Assembly (NCBI GenBank): GCA_003645215.1
Contig: QNEM01000146.1
Location: 1 to 5,509, forward strand
DNA from: Gammaproteobacteria bacterium
GTDB lineage: Bacteria > Pseudomonadota > Gammaproteobacteria > Eutrophobiales > Eutrophobiaceae
Direction: 5' to 3'
Length of the DNA stretch: 5,509 nucleotides
Shown: piece by piece, positions 1 to 5,509 of the stretch
Position numbering within the stretch: the stretch's first letter is position 1
Layout: each line of letters opens with the position of its first letter
The notes under the pieces: model-generated
Told to the model about the DNA's origin: nothing
Databases searched by the model: none
Seen by the model: the letters and a program-made list of their open reading frames with translations, nothing else
Made by a program: the position numbers and the translations under genes

Positions 1-669
1 GCTTTGTCATTGCCAGAAAAAATAATGCCTGAGCCAGAATTAATTAAAATCAGTCGTAGCAAATCAGTTGATAAAGGTAGTGTACTGATCAATAAGGCCT
101 ATGGGGAATATCTCGCAGGTAATTATGGTTCTGCTGAAAAAAATTATCTACTTGTTTTAAATAATTTACCTGGAAATCGTGATGCTTTATTGGGATTGGC
201 TGCGATATCACTAAATAAAGGTGATGTTCGCCAGGCCTATGTCCATTATCTCGAAGTCTTGAGATTATATCCCGGGGACAGTGTTGCAGAAGCAGCACTA
301 ATAAATTTCACTGACAACGAGGGTAGTTCAAGGAGTGAAAGTATCCTCAAGACATTCCTGCAGAGTGAGCCTGATAATTCTTTTTTACATTATTCCCTGG
401 CACGTCTTTTTGCGGCACAAACACGTTGGCCTGAGGCGCAAGTTTCTTTTTTTGATGCGCATAGAATAGAATCATCAAATGCTGATTATGCTTTTAATCT
501 GGCCATCAGCCTTGAGCATATTGGTCAACGACAATCAGCTATAAATTACTATAATGTAGCTCTGGATCTGGTAGATAATTCTGCAGCAAGTTTCGCCACT
601 TCTGGTTTTGACAGGGCAGTGGCCATTTCCCGCATTAATGCATTGTCTAATCAGGCCGATACACGGTAA
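1..669 (+). CDS. TPR-repeat protein, C-terminal part, MshN-like (5' end outside window)
   Basis: The reading frame is open from base 1, so this is the C-terminal part of a longer protein. The TTG at base 4 is very unlikely to be the real start. Counting the codon at base 4 as residue 1, tetratricopeptide-like helical pairs are visible at about 25-58, 59-92, 124-157 and 159-192. They show the usual alternation (A-Y-G-E-Y-L-A-G-N-Y-x-x-A; L-A-R-L-F-A-A-Q-x-R-W-P-E-A). The stretch at about 95-121 is a degenerate repeat. The segment before residue 25 is charged and may be the end of a linker. TPR arrays bind partner proteins. Position directly before an MshE-type ATPase matches MshN of the MSHA pilus locus, a membrane-anchored protein with C-terminal TPRs, but the anchor would lie outside the window. 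The stop is 14 bases before the ATPase start, so the two are probably co-transcribed. The TPR call is firm; the MshN assignment rests on gene order. Confidence 0.85.
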   Translation, partial: ALSLPEKIMPEPELIKISRSKSVDKGSVLINKAYGEYLAGNYGSAEKNYLLVLNNLPGNRDALLGLAAISLNKGDVRQAYVHYLEVLRLYPGDSVAEAALINFTDNEGSSRSESILKTFLQSEPDNSFLHYSLARLFAAQTRWPEAQVSFFDAHRIESSNADYAFNLAISLEHIGQRQSAINYYNVALDLVDNSAASFATSGFDRAVAISRINALSNQADTR

Positions 670-670
670 A

Positions 671-693
671 GACAGGTACAAAAGTGACAGGTA
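671..693 (+). repeat. 8-bp direct repeat flanking the ATPase start codon; upstream copy serves as ribosome binding site
   Basis: GACAGGTA occurs at 671-678 and again at 686-693, offset by 15 bases, with the GTG start codon (684-686) between them. The AGG of the first copy (674-676) lies 7 bases before GTG and is the only Shine-Dalgarno-like sequence here, so it supports this start. The second copy is inside the coding sequence. The repeat may be chance. Confidence 0.45.
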
Positions 694-2399
694 AACATAA
701 AAAAGCGCTTCGCCTGGGTGACATCCTCGTCGCACAGGGGGTTGCAACTTCCGATCAGATAGATATTGCGCTTACCGAGCAAAAAAAGAGTAAGGAATTA
801 CTGGGTAAAATTCTGGTACGTCTTGGCTTCGCAACAGAATCAATCATACGTGATGTCATTGGTGGTGCAATTGGTCAGGAAAGTGTCAACCTTGAATTGG
901 CGATCCCTGACAGTGATGCAATTAACCTGATTCCGAAAGATGTAGCGCGTAAATTACGGGTCTTGCCATTGACCTTTGATCGCGATGCAAATGAGCTCAC
1001 TGTTGCCCTGGTAGACACATTTGATGTTGTCCTGATTGATAAAATTGCTGCACAGGTTGGGCGGGATATTGAAGTCACACCAGTACTTGCCGGTGAAACA
1101 GAGATAGATAAAGCCATTGATCTGTTTTACGGTTTTGAACTATCGGTTGATGGTATTTTACATGAGATTGAAACAGGCGAGATAGACTACCAGAGTCTGG
1201 ATGCAACGAGTGATGAATACAGCCAGCCCGTGGTACGCCTGGTCAATGCACTACTGACAGATGCGGTAAAACGTGGTGCTTCCGATATACATTTTGAACC
1301 TGAAGAAGGATTCCTCAGGTTTCGTTATCGAATCGATGGTGTATTGAGACAGATACGCAGCCTGCACAAGAGCTATTGGTCGGCAATCGCTGTTCGTGTG
1401 AAAGTCATGTCTGGAATGGACATTGCGGAAGTACGTGCTCCCCAGGATGGCCGTATTTCTCTTACCTTCTCAGGCAGGCCCGTTGATTTTCGCGTATCGA
1501 CCTTACCTACTGTACATGGTGAGAATATTGTATTGCGTGTACTTGACAGGCAGAAGGGGATTGTCAGCCTGGATCAACTGGGATTGCAGGATGAGGCAAT
1601 GGATACGCTGAGATTGATGGTGGCAAGACCGGAAGGGCTGATCCTGGTAACCGGACCCACAGGCAGTGGTAAGACAACAACCCTCTATTCAATTCTGGGC
1701 TATCTGAATACTGAGTCAGTGAACATCATGACGCTTGAAGATCCGGTGGAATATCCAACAAATCTGATTCGGCAAACATCAATTAGTGAAACAGCAAGAC
1801 TGGATTTTGCCAGTGGTATCCGCTCATTGATGCGCCAGGATCCCGATATCATTCTGGTCGGTGAAATTCGTGATGAAGATACAGCAAGTATGGCAATACG
1901 TGCGGCAATGACTGGCCACCAGGTTTTTTCAACACTACATACAAATTCTGCAATTGGTGTGATCCCGAGGTTACTGGATATTGGCGTCAAACCTGAAATT
2001 CTTGCAGGCAATCTGATCGGTGTTATTGCCCAGCGATTAGCGAGAAGGCTGTGTCAGGAATGCCGTGAAGCCTATGCGGTGGGAAGTCTGGAAAGGACCT
2101 TGCTAGGACTGAAAGCTACGGACAGACAACAGACTATTTATAGAGCAAAAACATGTAAGGCCTGTGATGGGATGGGCTATAAAGGCAGAATGTCCATGGT
2201 TGAGATCCTGTTATTTGACAGTGAGATGGATGACGTGCTTGCCAGAAGAGGTAGTCAGAGCGAATTGCTACGTATTGCCTTGTCCAAGGGTTTTAAAACA
2301 TTATTAGAAGTTGGTACTGAACGTGTTCTTGATGGATCGTCCAGTCTTGAAGAAATAACAAGGATTGTTGATCTCTCCACAAGGTTAAAACAGTCCTGA
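684..2399 (+). CDS. mshE: MshE-like type IV pilus assembly ATPase with N-terminal c-di-GMP-binding MshEN domain
   Basis: This is a GspE/PilB-family secretion ATPase of 571 residues, a normal length. Such proteins form a cytoplasmic hexamer that powers pilin polymerisation. Residues 10-150 form the N-terminal domain. Residues 10-33 (RLGDILVAQG to TEQ) and 39-62 are two 24-residue MshEN motifs separated by 5 residues, the arrangement known to bind cyclic-di-GMP in MshE. The ATPase core shows Walker A GPTGSGKT (324-331), the Asp box around LEDPVEY (351-357), Walker B DIILVGEIRDE (388-398, Glu394) and the His box GHQVFSTLHTN (411-421). C457, C460, C491 and C494 form the CxxC...CxxC zinc site typical of the family. 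The GTG start places the motif at residue 10, as expected for MshE. The gene is followed after 7 bases by a PilC/GspF partner. The ATPase call is certain; MshE rather than PilB or GspE is inferred from the tandem motif and gene order. Confidence 0.93.
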   Translation: MTGKHKKALRLGDILVAQGVATSDQIDIALTEQKKSKELLGKILVRLGFATESIIRDVIGGAIGQESVNLELAIPDSDAINLIPKDVARKLRVLPLTFDRDANELTVALVDTFDVVLIDKIAAQVGRDIEVTPVLAGETEIDKAIDLFYGFELSVDGILHEIETGEIDYQSLDATSDEYSQPVVRLVNALLTDAVKRGASDIHFEPEEGFLRFRYRIDGVLRQIRSLHKSYWSAIAVRVKVMSGMDIAEVRAPQDGRISLTFSGRPVDFRVSTLPTVHGENIVLRVLDRQKGIVSLDQLGLQDEAMDTLRLMVARPEGLILVTGPTGSGKTTTLYSILGYLNTESVNIMTLEDPVEYPTNLIRQTSISETARLDFASGIRSLMRQDPDIILVGEIRDEDTASMAIRAAMTGHQVFSTLHTNSAIGVIPRLLDIGVKPEILAGNLIGVIAQRLARRLCQECREAYAVGSLERTLLGLKATDRQQTIYRAKTCKACDGMGYKGRMSMVEILLFDSEMDDVLARRGSQSELLRIALSKGFKTLLEVGTERVLDGSSSLEEITRIVDLSTRLKQS

Positions 2400-2406
2400 A
2401 GAAATC

Positions 2407-3612
2407 ATGCAAGCTTTTCAATACAAAGCAGTTGATAGTACAGGTAGACCCAGCATGGGCAAGATGGATGCAGCAAATATTGCTGATCTGGAAATGCGAC
2501 TGCAAAAGCTGGATCTGGATCTTGTTAACTATAAGAATTTGGGAGAAACAGGATCAAAAATCAGTGTTGGTGGTATCAAGAGAAGAGATCTGATTACGTT
2601 ATGCTTCCACATGGAACAAACATCAAAGGCAGGTGTGCCAATTCTGGAAAGTCTTCAAGATCTCAGGGATAGCAGTGATAACCCAAGGCTCCGTGAAGTG
2701 TTATCTGCAATGTATGAAGCGATTCAGGGTGGTAAAACACTTTCACAATCCATGCGTGTATATCCAACGGTTTTCCCGGAAGTGTTTACCAGCCTGGTAG
2801 AGGCGGGAGAGCAGTCCGGGGAAATTAGTGCTGTGTTTTTTGAGTTGGGGGAGAGTCTTAAATGGCAGGATGAGCAGGCAGCAATGACGAAAAAACTGCT
2901 CATGTATCCACTTTTTGTCGGGACAGTTGTGACCGGGGTGATATTTTTTCTGATGATTTATCTGGTTCCGGAATTGTTAAGCTTCATCAAAACTATGGGG
3001 CAGGAGATCCCGATCCACACAAAAGTACTTATCTTTGTATCGGATGCATTTATTCATTACTGGTATGTGATGATTGGTGTGCCAATGGTGGCAGGAACTG
3101 CACTGTATATTGGCGTTAAAACCAATCCGGAAATTCATTATAAAGTGGATGCATTAAAGCTCAAAATTCCGTTTGTGGGACCGATACTCAGAAAAATAAT
3201 ATTAGCGAGGCTCGCAGGTTTTTTTGCCATAATGTATGCATCAGGAATTACCATTGTTGAATGCTTAAAGATAGGCGAAAAGATTGTTGGAAATAAGGCA
3301 ATGGAAGCAGCAGTACACCATGTGAGTATGCAGATTACTGATGGTGTAACACTAAGCAACAGTTTTGAATCTGCCAAGTTATTTCCGCCTTTGGTATTAA
3401 GAATGATACGCGTGGGTGAAAGTACTGGAGCACTGGAGGTTGCACTGCAGAACATTAACTATTTTTATACTCGTGATGTAAAAGAGTCGATTGATCGTTT
3501 ACAGGCGATGATCGAACCAGCAATGACCGTGGTTCTTGGTGCTATTATTGCCTGGGTCATGTTTTCTGTACTAGGTCCTATATATGAACTCATCACTAAT
3601 ATCAAACTTTAA
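2407..3612 (+). CDS. mshG: MshG-like type IV pilus inner-membrane platform protein (PilC/GspF family)
   Basis: The protein is 401 residues, typical of GspF/PilC. It sits in the inner membrane above the ATPase and carries the ATPase's motion to the pilin subunits. The N-terminal segment (FQYKAVDSTGRP, residues 4-15) is the family's usual start. Two copies of the T2SSF domain follow, at about 62-190 and 265-395. Each carries the paired glycine motif: GEQSGE at 134-139 and GESTGA at 337-342. Predicted membrane helices lie at about 166-187, 217-237 and 371-392. ATG at 2407 is preferred because it gives the full N-terminal segment. The upstream sequence has only a purine run (2398-2404) too close to the start to be a good ribosome binding site, so translation may depend on ribosomes ending the ATPase gene 7 bases before. 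The family call is certain; MshG is inferred from its place after mshE. Confidence 0.92.
   Translation: MQAFQYKAVDSTGRPSMGKMDAANIADLEMRLQKLDLDLVNYKNLGETGSKISVGGIKRRDLITLCFHMEQTSKAGVPILESLQDLRDSSDNPRLREVLSAMYEAIQGGKTLSQSMRVYPTVFPEVFTSLVEAGEQSGEISAVFFELGESLKWQDEQAAMTKKLLMYPLFVGTVVTGVIFFLMIYLVPELLSFIKTMGQEIPIHTKVLIFVSDAFIHYWYVMIGVPMVAGTALYIGVKTNPEIHYKVDALKLKIPFVGPILRKIILARLAGFFAIMYASGITIVECLKIGEKIVGNKAMEAAVHHVSMQITDGVTLSNSFESAKLFPPLVLRMIRVGESTGALEVALQNINYFYTRDVKESIDRLQAMIEPAMTVVLGAIIAWVMFSVLGPIYELITNIKL
3573..3612 (+). promoter_or_regulatory. 29-base gene overlap with weak ribosome binding site inside the mshG 3' end
   Basis: The PilM/N-like gene starts at ATG 3584, 29 bases before the end of the mshG stop codon at 3612, in another frame. 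An AGG at 3573-3575 lies 8 bases before the ATG and is a plausible weak ribosome binding site. No ATG start lies close behind the stop, so the overlapping ATG is the simplest choice. This arrangement suggests translational coupling. A GTG near 3652 is an alternative, but it would remove the first predicted strand of the protein. Confidence 0.5.
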
Positions 3613-5206
3613 GTCTTCGACAAGAAGAGCGCTGTTTGTTGGCTCAGATAAGGTGTCTGTTTATCACTGGGTAAATAATAATATCGGTAATTCATATTTA
3701 TTTGATGCATCAGTAGAAGGCTTTGAAAATTTTGGTCGTTACCTGAGCGAAGTTGCCAATGATCCCATGTACGTATTGCTGGATACGCCTGTAGAAGAAT
3801 ATCGACTGGATACAATCCCCCATGTCTTTGGGGCAGATCGAAAGGCACTGATTGGAAGAAAACAGGATCGTGCTTTTCGAGGAACACCATATCTGTACTC
3901 AGAGGTCCAGGGGAGAGAAGAGTCAGGCAGGCGTGATGACAATATCATGCTTTCAGCAATTACAAGTCCCGATGTGATTACGCCCTGGTTGAAAGTACTG
4001 GAAGCTAATAAAGTTCCGGTTGCAGGCCTGGTTACTGTCCCGTTATTACTGCAGGAAATCAAGAATATTGTCCCTGATATGCAAGACAATGCACTTGTTT
4101 TCAGTTTGCAAAGTATCGGTGGTTTGCGCCAGTCTTTTTTCCGGGATAAGTCGCTTAAATTTAGCCGCCTGGTAAAAATGCCACGTTATGGTACACAACA
4201 CTACCCACCTATACTGTCAGAGGAACTGGACAAGATTAGACGATATGTCACAACTGCGCATCTGGCGGATGATAAAAAGCCTCTGGATATTTATTTTTTT
4301 GGTAATCAGGAGCTATTGACTGAATTAGGTAAGGAACACATCAACTCAGCGCAGGTTCGCTATCACTTGCTGGATACCGGAGACCTGGCTAAAGAATGTG
4401 GTTTTGAGCAACAGACAGAGACGCCTTTCAGTGATAAGTATTTTATCTATCACCTGTTGAAAAATAAATGCAAAAACCGTTTTGCGGGAAACAAGGATTT
4501 GCGTTATTTTCAGATGAACCAGATGAATAAATCACTACGGGTTGCCAGTTTTCTGTTCATGATGTCAGGCATTATCTGGGGAGGCATGAATGTACTTGAA
4601 GGTCTGACCTACAGGCAACAAAAGAAATCCGATGCAGCAAAGGCGGATTTTTATCAGGTCAGGTATGAGGTTGCACGGGAAAGAATATCTGCTTTACCTG
4701 TTGACCCCGCTGACTTGAGTACCGTTGTTGATGCCAAAAATGTCCTGGAAAAATATCAAGCCGATCCTGTTGATATGTTCAGGCTAATAAGTAAAGGCCT
4801 CGAAGCTTTTCCTGATATACAAATCAGTAATATACAGTGGTCAGCAAACACAGACCCGAACTATAAAAGTGATGGAGAAGACTTCAAAAATACTGTTGTG
4901 AAAAGGGTTCAAAATGTGCCTGGTCTTGGCAATATCGGTGATACAGAAACAGCTTATATCAATTACCAGATTGCCATGTTTCACGCTCATCTTGAAAATT
5001 TTGATGGTGACTATAGAAAAGCACTGGCTACAATCGATAGCTTTTCAACGCAAATGAGTCAATTGGATTCAGTGCATGAAGTGAGTGTTCTTAGTTTGCC
5101 ACTGGATATCGGCTCCGATGCGAGCCTGCAGGGCTCGTCAAAGAAAGATGCAACTAATGCCAATTTCTCAGTAAGAGTGGTACTGGGGGTGAAAGATGAG
5201 GCGTGA
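3584..5206 (+). CDS. PilM/GspL-like cytoplasmic domain joined to a PilN-like periplasmic domain, pilus alignment-complex protein
   Basis: This 540-residue protein has no confident named homologue from reading alone. Its layout is clear. A soluble region at 1-315 opens with a strand-turn-strand (ALFVGSDKVSVYHWV, 16-30) as in PilM, GspL and other actin-fold proteins, but without their usual phosphate-binding D-x-G-x-S/T. A strongly charged block follows at 86-120 (RKALIGRKQ; FRGTPY; GRRDD). One membrane helix lies at about 318-339. The periplasmic part starts with a charged helix (343-395), then a PilN-like fold: strand 412-419, a polar 35-40-residue loop, strand 457-471, helix 476-494, strand 498-508, and a last strand 527-537. 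By analogy with T2SS GspL, or PilM plus PilN in type IV pili, it would link the ATPase to periplasmic partners. It overlaps genes on both sides, so it belongs to the same transcript. Domain order and topology are well supported; the family assignment is inference. GspL itself is the main alternative. Confidence 0.72.
   Translation: MNSSLISNFKSSTRRALFVGSDKVSVYHWVNNNIGNSYLFDASVEGFENFGRYLSEVANDPMYVLLDTPVEEYRLDTIPHVFGADRKALIGRKQDRAFRGTPYLYSEVQGREESGRRDDNIMLSAITSPDVITPWLKVLEANKVPVAGLVTVPLLLQEIKNIVPDMQDNALVFSLQSIGGLRQSFFRDKSLKFSRLVKMPRYGTQHYPPILSEELDKIRRYVTTAHLADDKKPLDIYFFGNQELLTELGKEHINSAQVRYHLLDTGDLAKECGFEQQTETPFSDKYFIYHLLKNKCKNRFAGNKDLRYFQMNQMNKSLRVASFLFMMSGIIWGGMNVLEGLTYRQQKKSDAAKADFYQVRYEVARERISALPVDPADLSTVVDAKNVLEKYQADPVDMFRLISKGLEAFPDIQISNIQWSANTDPNYKSDGEDFKNTVVKRVQNVPGLGNIGDTETAYINYQIAMFHAHLENFDGDYRKALATIDSFSTQMSQLDSVHEVSVLSLPLDIGSDASLQGSSKKDATNANFSVRVVLGVKDEA
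5111..5137 (+). other. Two mutually exclusive hairpins within the PilN-like coding region
   Basis: GAGCC at 5122-5126 can pair with GGCTC at 5111-5115 (6-base loop) or with GGCTC at 5132-5136. The second pairing extends to a perfect 6-base stem, CGAGCC (5121-5126) with GGCTCG (5132-5137), around a 5-base loop. No T-run follows, so it is not a terminator. It lies about 60 bases before the next start codon, in the codons of a loop near the C-terminus. A role is not shown. Confidence 0.3.
5185..5206 (+). promoter_or_regulatory. Strong ribosome binding site and 11-base overlap at the PilO-like gene start
   Basis: GGGGGTGA at 5185-5192 differs by one base from the consensus GGAGGTGA, with near-ideal spacing to ATG 5196. 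It lies within the last codons of the preceding gene, whose TGA ends at 5206. This is the best ribosome binding site in the window and fixes the start of the last gene. The overlap suggests coupled translation. Confidence 0.7.
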
Positions 5207-5509
5207 AGATTTTGACTGGCCTGTGGTCAGGTTCTCTTTCACAATTTTTATTGTTCTTCTACTGATAAGCTCTGCTTTGGTCACCGGCAGCTTGATGTTC
5301 AAGAAAGATATGTTGAAAGAATACACAATGAATAAGTCGCGGTTTAACTCTATTAGTCAGAAATATCTTACTGTCGATGAAGATGAGGAAATTATCAGAC
5401 AGTATTACCCTGAATTTATTACCTTATATAAAAAGGGTTTCGTTGGGCGAGAGCACCGGCTCAACTGGATTGAAACATTGCGGGCCTCCAGTGAACGGGT
5501 CAAATTACC
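5196..5509 (+). CDS. PilO-like bitopic inner-membrane protein, N-terminal part (3' end outside window)
   Basis: The frame runs open from ATG 5196 to the window edge, giving 104 residues. A short cytoplasmic start with two arginines (MRREDFDWPVV) precedes one membrane helix at about 13-34. A charged, probably helical or coiled-coil stretch follows (about 36-80), containing YYPEF (70-74), then GREHRLNWIETLR at 84-96. The positive residues before the helix predict the N-terminus in the cytoplasm and the rest in the periplasm. This topology, a short tail, one helix, then a coiled coil, is that of PilO, GspM and MshJ, which pair with PilN or GspL. The position directly after a PilN-like domain, with overlapping reading frames, supports that role. 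Sequence identity to PilO is not evident by eye, so the name is withheld. The C-terminal domain that would settle the family is missing. Confidence 0.7.
   Translation, partial: MRREDFDWPVVRFSFTIFIVLLLISSALVTGSLMFKKDMLKEYTMNKSRFNSISQKYLTVDEDEEIIRQYYPEFITLYKKGFVGREHRLNWIETLRASSERVKL

Noticed and set aside
4..6. TTG at base 4 as the start of the TPR gene
   Set aside because: The frame is open from base 1, no ribosome binding site can be judged, and MshN-like proteins need an upstream membrane anchor. It is treated as a partial gene.
670..683. Promoter between the TPR and ATPase genes
   Set aside because: The gap is only 14 bases and I see no convincing -35/-10 pair placed to serve the ATPase gene. 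Co-transcription is simpler.
1700..2011. Minus-strand open frame of 103 codons inside the ATPase gene
   Set aside because: It lies opposite the conserved Walker and His box region, has no ribosome binding site or recognisable domain, and is a frame shadow. Other minus-strand frames at 89-298, 875-1117, 3138-3455 and 3739-4089 were rejected for the same reason.
684..3612. Type II secretion GspE/GspF pair
   Set aside because: The core domains cannot exclude it, but the tandem MshEN motif, the TPR gene upstream and the lack of other gsp genes favour an MSHA-type pilus.
5121..5137. Intrinsic terminator
   Set aside because: The stem is good but no T-run follows, and it lies inside a coding region with an overlapping downstream gene.
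3584..5206. Frameshift joining two separate genes (pilM and pilN) by sequencing error
   Set aside because: The single frame runs without a break, and one membrane helix lies between the two domains as expected for a natural bitopic protein.

Overview
The window is the interior of a single plus-strand operon encoding the inner-membrane and motor part of a type IV pilus machine, most like the MSHA (mannose-sensitive haemagglutinin) branch. It is coding from end to end. The longest gap between genes is 14 bases, two junctions overlap, and there is no credible gene on the minus strand. I see no promoter, intrinsic terminator, RNA gene, mobile element or CRISPR array.

Layout: the 3' part of a TPR-repeat protein in the position of mshN (1-669, cut by the left edge); a GspE/PilB-family assembly ATPase with an N-terminal MshEN-type cyclic-di-GMP-binding domain (684-2399, mshE); a PilC/GspF-family inner-membrane platform protein (2407-3612, mshG); a 540-residue protein that looks like a PilM-like or GspL-like cytoplasmic domain joined through one membrane helix to a PilN-like periplasmic domain (3584-5206); and the start of a bitopic membrane protein that looks PilO-like (5196 onward, cut by the right edge).

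How they would work together: the ATPase hydrolyses ATP at the cytoplasmic face and turns the platform protein, which moves pilin subunits in or out of the fibre. The PilMN-like and PilO-like proteins would form the alignment complex linking the motor to the periplasm and the outer-membrane secretin. The TPR protein probably has a scaffolding role. Cyclic-di-GMP binding by the ATPase would switch extension on.

The organism is most likely a Gram-negative proteobacterium (gamma or beta), because the TPR-ATPase-platform order is that of mshN-mshE-mshG. Base composition looks moderate, roughly low-to-mid 40s percent GC by eye. Genus cannot be given. The least described part is the pair of genes after mshG. 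In the Vibrio msh locus, as I recall it, the PilM/N/O-like genes (mshI, mshJ) lie upstream of mshN and prepilin genes follow mshG, so finding such genes here is a departure from that layout.
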